Assembly (NCBI GenBank): GCA_029204225.1
Contig: CM055104.1
Location: 54,476,538 to 54,540,537, forward strand
Direction of reading: 5' to 3'
Source: Diphasiastrum complanatum
Taxonomy: Eukaryota; Streptophyta; Lycopodiopsida; Lycopodiales; Lycopodiaceae
DNA: 64,000 nucleotides
The translations under genes were made by a program, and so were the position numbers. Shown here piece by piece: positions 19,110 through 33,744 of the stretch; position 1 is the first letter of the stretch, and each line of letters opens with the position of its first letter. Under the pieces are notes generated by a model. That model ran no database searches, was not told the DNA's origin, and worked only from the letters and a program-made list of their open reading frames with translations.

Positions 19110-21010
19110 CATGGACTCCATCTCTTCGTTCATGGCTGTTCTTTTCTGAACTTTCAATGCCTCCTCAAATGTCTGTGGTTCGCCACTGGACCCGCAAAAT
19201 TTTTCTGATGTGGAAGATGAGCTGTTGGGCACATATCTTGCAAGCGCTCTTTGTGGTCTTGTCGACCTTCTGGGAGATCCTCCTAGAACAGTTATGTCTT
19301 TGTCCTTGTCTACTCTGCTCGGTCCGGAACCATCTTGGTTTACAGGAACTGCGACGGCAGACTGCCTCTCAAATTTTTCTTTTTCTGATTTGTCGCTCGA
19401 ATGGGAGGCGACTCAAAAATCTTCGTTTTCATGTTCATCTGTTGCTCCCTCTATCACTGGCAGCAGGTCATAGTATTGCTTCTCCAGAACTTCGTAGCTG
19501 ATAGGATCTTCGTTGACCATAGTTCTGCTCTCGTCGAATTTGACATCCCTCACTATTTTCACAGTGTTCGTGTCTGGCATGTAGATTCTGTAGTATGACG
19601 AATTATTGACATAACCTACTAGAAATCCTTGCTCGGCTTTCTCATCAAGCTTCTTTCGAAGCTTATCAGAAATATGTGCATATGTTGCACAGCCAAAGAT
19701 TCTGACGTGAGACAGGTTGGGCTTTCTACCCCAACATAGCTCATGTGGTGTCGTGTGAGGAACACTAGACTAGCTTGTCCTGCTCTGGATGTATGTGGCT
19801 GTAGCTACTGCTTCAGCCCACAGTGCCTTTGGAGCTTTCGAGTAGGCCATCATGCATATGGCTGCTTCCATCAGGGTCCTGTTCTTTCGTTCAGCAACAC
19901 CATTGTGCTGTGGTGTGTAGGCTACAGCTCTTCTGTGAATGATGCCATGATCATTACAGAAGTCAGTGAGGCAATTCGAGATATATTCGCCACCTCGATC
20001 TGTTCTGATCTGCTTCACCTTGCTTCCTGTACATCTCTCAGTCCAGTTCACATATTCTGTGAATTTATCGTGCGCTTCAGAATTATTATGAATAAAGTAC
20101 ACTCTGGCATACTTGCTATAATCATTAATGAAGGTTATATAATATTTTGAACCTCCTACTGAGATCACGTTGAATGGTCTTCAGATGTCAGAGTGCACTA
20201 GCTCTAGAATCTTTGTCGTTCTGTAGGAGTCTTTGACAAATGGAGTGCGCGACATCTTGCCATTCAAACATGCATCATAGGTGGTCGAACTGGTTGCATT
20301 CGAGATGCTGACCCCTGTTATCGCTCCATGATGACTTGCCTGATAAAGTGCCATTGAGTTCATGTGACAGAGTCTTCTGTGCCACAGAGTGTCTGCGAGT
20401 CGTCATGGGTCTGATGCATCTGATCTTCAGGTAGGCGCACCTCCAGATGATATAGGTTGCCTTTTCTTCTGCCTTGAGCTATGAGAGTGCTGGTACAGGC
20501 TTCAATCACATTGCATGCTTCGTTAAAAAATGTCACACGCATCCCTGCATCTGCTATTCTTGCTACAGAGAGCAAGTCTTGCTACAGAGTTGGCATGAAT
20601 AGAACATCTTCGAGTCATCTGTCTCTACCATTGGTGTTGAGCACAGTGAACCAATACCGTTCACTTGATGTCTAGATCCATCTCCAAGATCTATGAATCT
20701 TGAGGGATCTACACTTCTGAAATCAGACATGATTCATCTTGATGTCACGAAGTGCAAGGTGGCTCCTGAATCCAAGATCACCTCATGTGTGTCAAACATT
20801 GATGTTGCACACACATCTTCACAGATGTAGGCGGTCGAACAATTTTTGTTCGTTCTTTCTTTGCCCATCTTTGAGCTCTCGGTCTCCTCGACATAGGAAG
20901 AACTATTATCATTCTCATGTATGTTCTGTGCTGATCTGTTTCTTGGGTTCTAGCGGCAATCCATGGCTGCATGACCCTTCTTATAGTAATGGATACACTC
21001 AATCCGAGTT
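19110..21010 (-). pseudogene. Ty1/copia gag-pol relic (knuckle, pre-integrase, integrase, start of RT)
   Basis: Reading minus: a gag zinc knuckle at 20953-20998 in which the second Cys is Tyr (C-x2-Y-x4-H-x4-C); pre-integrase (20575-20181) with NLYHLEV and LCGTEDSV-like remains; integrase core (20168-19770) with FINDYSKYARV, RTDRGGEY and QHNGVAERKN, which retains the DDE residues; the conserved RIFGCATYAHI and GYVNNSSYYRIY region; a Ser-rich linker; and the start of the RT domain, EPQTFEEAL ... AMNEEMESM, at the border with the gypsy LTR. Stops and frameshifts near 20178 and 20575 inactivate it. The remaining RT may be the fragment at 9067-9365. Confidence 0.85.
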
Positions 21011-21062
21011 GCGACATTCAAATTGTTTTGTAAGTACGCAAACCAAGCCATATTTTTGACGG

Positions 21063-23447
21063 ATGGTTTTCTGGATCAGAGCCCATGTTTCTCGCCTGTG
21101 CGCTCATTTTCAAATCTTGACTGAAGCAGAGAAAATATTGTTGACGAGAAGGATGTTGGCTCCCAAGCCAATTGATCTTTCTAGTCTTATCTCTGTACCT
21201 ATTCCGGTTACATCTGATGATGCTCTAGCAGTCAAAGTAGCAGCCACCACTGCTATCGAGAGTGAAGCTGTGGCAATGGAAACCCATGGAGCTGCTGCTG
21301 CTGCTGATTCTTCAAAGCCAGCATCTGCTTCCACATCTCAGAAGCAGCAGAGTGCATCCACCTGTGAGGATGACGCAACCCAGTCTGATACATTAGACAA
21401 AGGACGAATAGTTGCTGACGGTGACACTGGGGCATCTGTGGCAGATGAAAAAGAACCAGACGACCAGCCCTAGTGGTTTCAATCCATGACAGAGAAAGCC
21501 AAGAATTTAGTGGCTGAAGTATATGAGTTTGACAAATACCACCGAAAACTCACGATGCAGCTTATCATCTCAAAGAGAAAATAACTAGACTCTCTGAAGG
21601 AGTCCTTCGAGAAGATCGATTCGCTCGAATCAGACAACACGAAGTTGATCGAACAACATCGTTCTCTCGAAACACAGCTTTAGACTTTAATAAAGGAAGC
21701 TGATTCTTTGAAGCAGACAAATAAGGCAATTCAAGCCAAGTCTGACAATTTTCAGACTCAAAATAATTCTTTGAAGCAGCAACTTTTGGCTGCAAATCAA
21801 TATAATGTCGCGCTCCAGAAACATTTACAGGAGGAGCGAATGACAAGATTAAAAGCAGAAGCTTCTCTGTCTCTGAGAATCAATGCAAGGTCAATCACAG
21901 TCGATCTCACGAAGCTGAACCAGCTCCAAGGCCAGATGCTCAAAAATTTTCAAGTCGAGTTCTTACAACTGCTCGAGGATGCGAAGGCTCTTGTCGAGGA
22001 AGAGTTGGCGGAGCTGAAGGAGCTCTCGAGTGATGCCACCCCATCTTGCAGAGGGCCCGATGCACATAATGAATACCTTCAGACCCTTCTACGAATTGAT
22101 GACCTCACTCAACAACTCCAAGCTGTGTCTGCCTGCACCGGAGCCTCAAACCATCCAAAATTCTTGGAGGTTGTCACAAAGGTTGACCAGCTCAAACAGG
22201 AGCTGTCGAATCAAAAGCAACAAATGGAAGATCAAAAGTTGGCTGCTGAGTAGCAAACTCAGGACTTGGCAACTACATCTACACAACCAAAGCAAATGCG
22301 GCAAAATCAGTCGAAGGTATGTGCTGACAGATTCCGTGCATTTGTTGAACGCTTCTGGAAATGGTGTCCACATGCTTTTAATATTGAGTTGCAATGGCGT
22401 GTGGATTACATGATGCTACCAGGCGTAGTAGGCATCGCCTTCGACGACTGGAAGCGACCTTGGGAGAAGGACAACTTTCTCTGGATATTGGCACAGCTCT
22501 CTATCGAGTAGAAAGGATGTCTCTGCTGGGGCATAATCCAGGGTAAATTCCAAGTCGTACCTGTCGGATCGGTAGAGTTATACATAGGCTCTTCGACTAT
22601 GTATGCTCTCGAATATATTTGAATCAAAGAACTTCAATTTTTGTGGAACGAAGATAATAAGTGACATTTTTGAAAGCGAAAGTCGCAGTTTCAGCTGTAC
22701 AAACCACAAGCTGCTGCAGATTTAGGCGCATTCAGCGATACAGGTTTGCTGATACATATAAATATGGTTTATCTGGAATTATTCAGTCTATATGTGGATT
22801 GGGAGCGAAACCTTGCAGAATATTTTGTGGAGATTCGCCATAATTTGCAAGATAGAAGGAAGTCATTCCGTTATAAGCAATTTTGTACATATACATTTTG
22901 GCAGTTTGGTACCTTTGCGGTGAAGACATTATTTTTTGTTCAGAATCTTTATGTTAAAAGCAATTTTATTAGATTTTCAGCTCGTTACTGTAAAGAAATC
23001 ATTCTATGTAGTGATTCAGATGAAGATACCAAGTTAACCCAGGAGCTGTTCGATGGAACATTGCTCCGGGTTAAGTTAGAAGAATTCGGCAACTTACCAA
23101 TTGGCCGCTATACCAAATCAAAAGAAGACTTGCTCTTGATTGAAGCTCAACAAAACTTGGAGCTTGCTCAGAGATTATATGAAGAATTAAATCGTTCATA
23201 AATATTCATTCGTGCCTTTGTCGTGGTGATGTTTCTATGGGATGCTGACTATTGGAAGTTTAAAGATGTTTTGAAGTTTGATTTCAGTTTTCATCAGCAA
23301 TTCAAAGATCAACTCAAAACAGCTTATTCAATTAAAGAAACAGCAAGGCACATATTGTCTAAGACGAAGAAATATCTAAAGGACGAAATACATGAAGAAA
23401 TATCTTTTCGCCTCAACGAAAATCTGATGAACAAGATTGTTTCTTGA
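21063..23447 (+). pseudogene. Second gypsy-like post-pol ORF with long coiled coil
   Basis: A series of broken frames precedes a polypurine tract and LTR. They are: 21063-21473 (KILLTRRMLAPKPIDLSSLI, then an Ala/Ser/Glu-rich linker), 21477-22253 (long heptad coiled coil through SLKQTNKAIQAKSDNFQTQN and LLEDAKALVEEELAELKEL), 22260-22511 (a Trp-rich globular part with FVERFWKWCP and AFDDWKRPWEKDNFL), 22746-23201 (VDWERNLAEYFVEIRHN ... RYTKSKEDLLLIEAQQN) and 23223-23447. The layout matches the ORF at 11788-18314: globular, low-complexity, coiled coil, then a Trp/Arg-rich tail. It is probably the same kind of gene from another family. No pol is attached. Confidence 0.55.
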
Positions 23448-23496
23448 ATAATCCTTGAAATGAAGATGATATGTTTACGAGGACGTTTCCCATTTG

Positions 23497-23508
23497 CGGA
23501 AGGGGATA
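23497..23508 (+). other. Polypurine tract
   Basis: GCGGAAGGGGATA stands directly before a TGTGATGCACG LTR start. Confidence 0.55.
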
Positions 23509-23960
23509 TGTGATGCACGAAAATGTTAAATATTGAATATCAACATAAATATGGCATGATATACTCGAAAATGAAGATATGATCTGGTTAAGTATAGATT
23601 ATGAAGAGGCCTAAGTCATTTTTCGGGAATATATCTCCTAAGTACTTGCCTTGTAATTAAGGGCAAGACCTTTAAATGGAAAAGACATTGTCTTGAATAA
23701 CCTTTACTAGGTTGTCCATACGAAATGACTAGATACGAAAAGACATGATAAACTAGAGTAACTTTAACTCATAGTTAAGTATACCGCAGTTATAGTTGAA
23801 CGTATTTTCAGTCTAATTGTTAACTAGACCCTTTCGCGGGAGCGACGCACCTGTTGTTTTAGAGGTGTGTTTGTTCGCCCCGTAGAACATATATAGATCT
23901 CACACTTCAGTCTCGATCATCGAGAGAGATGGAATCAGCTCACTATTCTACACAAGTACA
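23509..23960 (+). mobile_element. 3' LTR of second gypsy-like element (right end approximate)
   Basis: It starts TGTGATGCACGAAAATG. A TATA-like ACATATATAGATC near 23888 is followed by a short leader. The end is put at ...CTATTCTACA near 23955, but no second copy is in the window to fix it. Confidence 0.45.
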
Positions 23961-24099
23961 AACAATGTTTGACATTTAGGGTTGTTTCGTATAAAGGCAT
24001 GCAGACTAACTTAGCATACCACATATTTATATATGAACATTGCTCTACATTTGAAGGGATTCAAATAGAAGACCATTAAGTGTGAGAGGGCCCAAACGC

Positions 24100-24480
24100 T
24101 CTCCTCTCATTGGTTGAGACCACTTCGAATCACGTGCCAATAACCCTTGGGTGGCATGTCTCTACTAGAATGGATGTCATCATGGGAGTAGTAAGTCTAC
24201 TTGTGGGGAGAAGTCCTTTGGCACGTACACTAGACCACAAAAACTGTGGGACCATGGTCTCATATCCAATGATATACCTTATCAACTTATCCAAAATAAA
24301 TCTAAAGCCACTTGCACTTATTAGAATATATGTCAACATGGGAGTAAGCCTACATGTTCAAGAGAAGTCACTTGGCATGTCAATAGAACCCTAACAAATA
24401 GTGGGACCATGGTGTATTATCCAATAAAATACCTTATCAACTTAACCAAAGTAACAGTTGAAGCCACTTGCACTTTTTCC
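24100..24480 (+). repeat. Diverged tandem duplication, ~190 bp
   Basis: Two units share ATGGGAGTAGTAAGTCTAC / ATGGGAGTAAGCCTACATGT, AGAAGTC(C/A)(T)TTGGCA, GTGGGACCATGGT and ATACCTTATCAACTTA(T/A)CCAAA. They run from about 24170 to 24310 and 24335 to 24480. No coding function was recognised. Confidence 0.55.
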
Positions 24481-26904
<2,424 letters not shown>

Positions 26905-27837
26905 CGCATTTTTCGCCTATCAGGAATTATGAGTAAAAATGTAGTGTCGCATTATTCGAATTTTTCAAAGTGCCTCAAATGTTAAGAAAATGACTAGTAA
27001 AGTGTGGGGCTATCTCAAATATGAAAGAAATGAGATTTTAGGACACTGTCGCATTTTTTGCAAAAAGTCGATACTGTCATTTTTTTGCGACACTGTCGCA
27101 TGTGGCAGTTTTAGTTCATTTTTACAGAGTAACAATTTTAGTTCATATATGCAAACAGACTGTTTATGACCAATTTTCATCGCTTATCAGCAATCAATTA
27201 ATGAGAAGGAACTGGATGAATGCCAGTGGACACCAGCCAACTAGCAATCACATTTGACGACCTAATTACTTAGTATAAATCAGTTGTTCATACATCTCAT
27301 CAGTTAACGAATCAACATTGTGAATTGTTGAGTGTTATTACACGACGCTTTCTGCGCTCTCATCAAGCAGATCGTTCACAATCAGAAAGTATTGTTGTTA
27401 GCTCTCTATCAAGCTTTCAAGCTTGAACTCTCCTAAGCATTCTAGCTCAGTCTTTTAGAGATTTATTTTAGAGTTGCTTACTATCAGACTTATTCTTAGT
27501 TACTTAGAGATAGCTTTAGAGTGCGCGATTTCTATCCGCTATTGTCTTGCACTCATTAGCATTTGATCTTGTTTTTTTGAATCAATACTATTTCCTTATT
27601 GCATTCAGTATATGTCAGAATGCATGCATCTCTGTATTGCTTTTGTAACTAATAGAAATTGTTTGAAAATTCAATACTTTATGTTCGTCTACGTAATCAT
27701 TTAGTATCTAGTGAAATTTAGTTGCTAAAGATTGAATATGATTTCCATCACTACTATTTCGTTCAATTTTTTTATTGGCGTAGTCATGCATTGAAAGTAG
27801 GAAGTTTTCGCATTCCATTATCTACCTATTTTCGACA
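26905..27837 (+). mobile_element. Copia 5' LTR, truncated at its start
   Basis: It matches the 3' LTR from about 31045 to 31989, sharing the CAGGAATTA(T/C)GAGTAAAAATG, GAATCAACATTGTGAATTG and ATCAAGCTTTCAAGCTTGA stretches. It ends ATTTTCGACA directly before a primer-binding site. The first ~300 bp of the LTR are absent. Confidence 0.8.
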
Positions 27838-27895
27838 TGGTATCAAAGCATACCGACATGGTATCAGAGCATACCTACATGGTGTCATAGCGTTG
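27833..27895 (+). repeat. Primer-binding site as a 21-bp triple tandem repeat
   Basis: Three 21-bp units start CGACATGGTATCAAAGC (27833), CGACATGGTATCAGAGC (27854) and CTACATGGTGTCATAGC (27875). The first contains the expected PBS next to the LTR. The second is the better match to the initiator-Met tRNA complement, TGGTATCAGAGC. The LTR end CGACA is duplicated along with the PBS. Confidence 0.85.
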
Positions 27896-28083
27896 ATTCT
27901 TCTTCAAGGCCTAATAATATCTTGATATCAGAGCGACAAGTTCTAATACTTGATATCTTTCGCGATATTAAATTGATATCATATTCTTCAGTTCCTTTCA
28001 TCCTTTCAGTATCAAAGAATTGATTTCATGTTGTTGGCATCACTGCATCTTAGCGTCATCGATACAATCGACAGACTAAGTTG

Positions 28084-30740
28084 CTGATGGATTCTCAAAG
28101 TAAAGCTGGTCTTATCGCAGACAAGCTGAATGGATCCAATTATCATTTGTGGAACTTTAAGATGAAGACCTTGCTAATCGCCAACGAGTTATGGGATGTT
28201 GTTATAGGTATCGAAGTGAAATCTGAAGACGACACATAAGACTCAAAATGGAAATTGAAGGATGGTAAAGCTTTTGTGCTTATTATTCTCAATATATCAG
28301 TTACTCAAATTGGCCACATAGCTAAAGCTAAAACTTCAAAAGAAGTTTGGGACATCCTGAGCTCTTTATATGATGTGAGAGACATGACTACCAAGTTATA
28401 TCTTTAAAGGAAAGTCTTCACACTCAAGATGTCAAATGGTGATTCTCTTAAAAATCATATTAATCAGATCAGTCATAGACGATCAAGACGCAAAAATGAC
28501 ATTGCTTTCAAGCCTGCCCTCTATATATGAGAATTGGGTGATGATCATCATGACACACTCAGATTTAATTCTTACCAGATTTATCACTATGTTGCTGCAA
28601 GAAGACAATCAAAGAAGTCAAGACACTTTGTCTACTTCCTCCTCTCAAGCTCTACATGTCAACAAAGGCTCTAAGCGACAGAAGATGAAAAGCTTCAAGA
28701 AGGCTGCAACGAACCAGAAGTTGACTCAGAGTTAAGGACAACCATTAAATCCAGAGTCGAAGCAGAAGACGTTTTGCATGTATTGCAAGCGCAATAACCA
28801 TGAGATCAAGGATTGACGAATTCTCCAAGCGAAGAATGCAGCAGCAACCTGATCAACAAGCAAACACAATTTCATCATCTCCCCCGTCGAAGTGGGCGAA
28901 GGTGCATTTATGGTCAAAGACCAAAGCACATTTTTGGATGATTCATGGATTCTTGATTCTGGAGCAACTCAACACATGACCAATCAATGTGAGATTTTCA
29001 ACTCCTACATGCCTTACAACACAAAAAAATTTGTTCATCTTGGTGACACTAGTACTCACACTATTGATGGTGAAGATACTGTAAGATTGATATTTCATTA
29101 TGATCAATTCAAACTACTGTCAAAAGTCTTGTATGCTCCTAAACTCTCTACAAATCTGTTATCAGTAAGTAGAATCATAGATTTAGGTCATAACGTGGGC
29201 TTTGAGTCTGATCAATGCAGAATTATCGATAGGAGTAATAAGATTCTTGCACTCGACAAGAGGCATGGATACTTATATAGATTTGCACATTGTTATTCTG
29301 ATTCTAGTCAAGCCTTGGAAACCTCTGTTCTTGTCAATAAAGCATTACTATGGCATCATTGCTTAGGACACTTGAATTATGCATCTGTTTCAAACATGTC
29401 CAGACAATCCATGGCTCTTGATCTCGACTATCCTTCTGGTAAAGTCGATCTCCTTGTTTGTCATAGCTGCATCTTTGAAAAGCAGACTAGGATTCCTTTT
29501 AGATCGAGTCATAGGCATGTAGCAAAAGGTCTGTTAGATGTTGTTCATATAGATATATGTGAACCTATGCAAACTCCATCATTACTAGATGCAAAGTATT
29601 TCATTACCTTTATTGACAAATTCTCCAAAAGAACAGTTGTTTGTTTCATTAAACAGAAATCAGAGGCTTTCATCAAATTCAGACAATTCAAAGAGCATGC
29701 AGAAAATCAGATTGGTAAATGAATTAAAGCACTGAGGTCAGATAACAAGGGGAGAATACATCTTCACCAAATTTAAGGAGTACTGCCTTAACAATGGCAT
29801 TAAGCAACAATACATTACCTCCTATTCACCTCAGTCAAATGGTCTTGCTGAGAAAAAGAACAAAACCTTAGTCGAATCGGCAAAGTGCATGTTATCACAT
29901 GCAAAACTTCTGAAGTCCTTCTGGGCTGAAGTTGTTTCAACAACATCTTATATTCAGAACATATGTCCTACCAAAGGTCTCTCACAGAAAATACCATTCG
30001 AAATTTGGACATGTACCAAACCTTCTTTATCAAACTTTCGAGTTTTTGGATGTACTGCTTATGCACAGATTCCTCATGATCTTAGGAAGAAGCTCGACTT
30101 CCAGAGTATCAAATGTATTTTCATTAGCTACACTACTTCAGATCAAGCCTACAAGTTGTTCGTTGGAAGGCTCTTATCAGAGTCATGAGATATCTTCAAG
30201 CTACTATGGACTTTTGCATTTGTTATGGAGCAGTCAACAACAACAAACTCAATTTACTCAGTGGTTATACAGATGCAAGTTGGGCAGGAGATGTAGACAC
30301 TCATAAATCCACTTCCAGATTTACATTCTTTCTCAACAATGGTCCAATTTCCTGAAATAGTCACAAGCAATCTTTGATAGCTTTATCTTCCACCGAATCA
30401 CAGTATATCGCAACCTCACAAGCTACAAAGGAAGCGGTTTAGTTGAGAAACTTACTTTCAGATATCAATCTGAATCAATCTGCTCTGACATTATTATTTT
30501 GACATAATGAAAGTGTTGTTGCCTTATCAACCAACCCTAGATTTCATTCTAGGAGTAAGCACATTAAATTGAAGTATCATTTTGTCATAAGCAAAGTTCT
30601 CAATGAAGAAGGCAAATTGCAGTACTGTAGAATGCAAGATATGACAAAAAATATTTTTACCAAAGCATTAAGTTTGGAAGCACACACAAGATTTTATGGT
30701 GAACTAAGTTTGAAGGTCAAGGCATTCAAGGATTCAGATT
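28084..30740 (+). pseudogene. Ty1/copia gag-pol relic lacking reverse transcriptase
   Basis: The gag start is at 28090 (MDSQSKAGLIADKLNGSNYH), with the LWNFKMKTLLIANELWDVV copia gag signature. A gag knuckle follows (C-x2-C-x4-H, near 28775-28817) whose last Cys is a TGA stop. Next come protease ILDSGATQHM (28950), pre-integrase WHHCLGHLNYAS with CHSCIFEKQ, and an integrase core with FITFIDKFSKR, a broken LRSDN/GGEY block near 29735 and SPQSNGLAEKKNK. Integrase ends with FRVFGCTAYAQIPHDLR. At about 30185 the sequence jumps to RNase H (YTDASWAGDVDTHKSTS) and the C-terminal KNIFTKAL. The whole RT domain is missing. Many stops and shifts (28239, 28407, 28734, 30189, 30358) inactivate the rest. 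Confidence 0.9.
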
Positions 30741-30749
30741 AAGGGGGAG
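30740..30749 (+). other. Copia polypurine tract
   Basis: TAAGGGGGAG lies between the RNase H end and the LTR start. Confidence 0.8.
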
Positions 30750-31989
30750 TGTTGGATTATTCTCCTTCTTACTAATCGACTAATCGGTTTTAATCCTCAT
30801 TCATTATTTATCCAGTTCTGCGGATTTTTCCATGTTTTATATAGTCCGCAGAATTACAAGTGTTTTTACACAGTCTACAGAAATACACGAAGTTTGACAA
30901 CAATGTCACATTTTCTCTCTCTACAATCCAGACAGTGTCGTCTGTCAAGAATTACGAGTAAAATTACAGTGTCACATTTTTCATATTTTAGCGACATTGT
31001 CGCCCGCCGTCAGGAATCTCATGTAAAATGTAGTGTCGCCTTTTTTGCATTTTTCATCTGTCAGGAATTACGAGTAAAAATGCAGAGTTGCATTTTTCGC
31101 ATTTTCAAAGTGCCAAAGTGTGGGGCTATCTCAAATATAAAGGAAATGAGATTTTAGGACACTGTTATATTTTACGCAAAAAAGCCGACACTGTCGTCTT
31201 TTTGTGACACTGTCGCCTGTGGCAGTTTTAGTTCATTTCTGCAGAGTAACAGTTTTAGTTCATTTATGCAGACAGACTGTTTACGGCCAATTTTCACTGC
31301 TTATCAGCAATCAATTTCTGAGAAGGAACTGAATGAATGCCAACAAACACCAGCCAACTGGCAATCACATTTGACGACCTCATTACTTAGTATAAATCAG
31401 CTATTCATACATCTCGTCAGTTAACAAATCAACATTGTGAATTGTGAAGGAGTTGAGTGTTATTACACCACGCTTCTTGCGCTCTCATCAAGTAGATCAT
31501 TCACTCAGAAAGTATTGTTGTTAGCTCTCTATCAAGCTTTCAAGCTTGAGCTCTCCTGAGCATTCTAGCTCAGTCTTTCAGAGATTTATTTTAGAGTTGC
31601 TACTGCGCTATTGCTTATCAGCAGAGCTGCTTATTATCAGACTTATTCTTAGTTACTCAGAGATAGCTCTAGAGTGCGCGGTTTCTATCCGCTATTGTCT
31701 TGCACTCATTGGCATTTGACCTTGTTTTTATGAATCAATACTATTTCCTTATTGTGTTTAGTATATGTTAGAATGCATGCATCTCTGTATTGCTTTTGTA
31801 ACTAATAGAAATTGTTTGAAAATTCAATACTTTATGTTTGGCTACGTAATCACTTAATATCTAGCAAAAGTTAGTTGCTAAAGATTGAACGTGATTTCCA
31901 TCACTACTGTTTTGTTCAATTTTTTATAGGCGTAGTCATGCATTGGAAGTAGGAAGTTTCCACATTCCATTATCTACCTATTTCTAACA
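30750..31989 (+). mobile_element. Copia 3' LTR (1.24 kb)
   Basis: It runs from TGTTGGATTATTC to TATTTCTAACA. The 5' part holds three diverged copies of a ~55-bp unit around GTCAGGAATTACGAGTAAAA (near 30950, 31010 and 31060) with recurrent GACACTGTCGC motifs. The rest matches the truncated 5' LTR at 26905-27837. Confidence 0.85.
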
Positions 31990-33740
31990 TATCTAAATAT
32001 AATTAAGCTTGGATAAATGGCAAGTCTTAGTCATTTTTCATTAAGAGCTAGGCAATATTTGTGCCTCTTAATTATACTCATTGTAAGTGTCTAATGACCA
32101 ATATAAACGTAGAACCCATTCCATGGCGTAGGCATGGTACGAAACATTTTCATATCACGGAACCCTAATTTTTCTTTTGTGCAAAAAAAATCCCAAAACC
32201 CCTTAAAATGGTCTAAAAACATGAAAAAATAGCTAAATTATTAAAAAAGACCCTAATATGAAATCAGAAAGTTCACAATACTATTTTTAGGTAGTTTATT
32301 GGATTTTTAACTATTTTTTGTATGTTTTTTGCATTACATTTTTCTCATGGTAAGGAACATAAGGGGGTACGGAATGGTTTTGTATGGTACAGAACCATTC
32401 CGTGTTTCCTTCTTAGAGTATAATGCTATATAGATTGTTAAAAGTCATACATTTTCATAAAGGGTAGTACGCAAAGGCATAAAGTTTTTGAAATGCATGT
32501 TTACTTGATTTGGAAAGAATACTTGTTTGTGCCCAACGATGTATTTGGGGCATCATGAATAAAATGTACATATTTATATTTTGGTTCCAAGAAAATTTCA
32601 TAGATTGATATCATGACAAAATTTGTATATTTCTCCTAGAATTGATATGAGTATATTGCCCTTTGTTGGATCTATATGTAGGTGCCTAGTTGTTGTCAAA
32701 CTTGGATCTCAATCTAAGATCAAAGAATCAACTTGGTTCATATATGGTTCAATGACACTAGGGTCGAACCTACTAAGGCTACTTATAGCCCAATCAATAA
32801 TCATATTCATGCCATAAACTAAGCGAAGAACATGAATTTTTTCCTAGTATCAATATATCAAAAAAAAAAATTGTGTCCAAAATTCATATATTATAGTACA
32901 TTTTATGCATAGTGCCCCAAATATATTGGTGGACTCCTACCATTAGCATATTGGCTTTTTCAAATTATGTGCATTGTGCATATTAGATTTAAAAAAGATC
33001 GTGCCTTTCCTTGTGACACCTATAAAATACTTATATTAACCTTGTGGTGGTATCAATAATTCAGATGAAGTGTAATTTTAGGAGTCAATTGGTGCTAGAA
33101 TATGAATACGCACTGGACTAGTATTGACCCAAACTTTAAGTGTGCTAATACTACTAAGAGTTCGGTTCTTGACCCTAATGTGGCAAGAGAAAATATTAAT
33201 TGGGTTAATTCTTTGATACCTAGTTAATCGTAACTTGGCAACTACATACCAGTGTCGGGTGGGTACGGACCAAAAAGGTTCCAAACTGATAGGTAAGGAT
33301 ACGGGCATCTAAATATTGCTACCCAAAACTTACAGTTATTAATAGCTGATTAGTGTTGATATCTAGTGAGTATGAAAAAATGACACTATTAAAGAGACTG
33401 ATAAGCTTATGCTTCTTTAAGTTTACTGCTACTTTGTATTTTTTGTAAAGTATGTAATCTACGGTCAGTTTTCTTCGAGAGAAAAAAAATGACACTACAG
33501 AGTTAATACAATCATTGTGTAATACTTGGCCAATACCATCTAAATAAATGCATAATATCAAAACCTTGCTTTTTTTATATGAAAATAATAACACATTTGA
33601 TCCCGATAAAACTCCAAAATTTTCATATACCTGACTCGACGTACAGGTGTCACAAAAAGTTATTACCCGCTTAACAATGCTACAAACCGAGCACGAGCTC
33701 GTCCCCCAAACACTAGTCTTCACCCTAAATGTTTGAGGAC
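31990..33740. other. Intergenic, with a weak inverted repeat at 32120-32415
   Basis: AT-rich and without conserved frames. At about 32107-32155 (AACCCATTCCATGGCGTAGG, CATGGTACG) and 32370-32410 (GTACGGAATGG, ATGGTACAGAACCATTCCGT) there are inverted ATTCC/GGAAT-type ends around a T/A-rich core. This could be a decayed MITE. Nothing else was recognised. Confidence 0.35.
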
Positions 33741-33744
33741 ACAT

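Noticed and set aside
27833-27895. CRISPR-like repeat array
   Set aside because: There are only three contiguous 21-bp units without spacers, at a retroelement primer-binding site in a plant genome.
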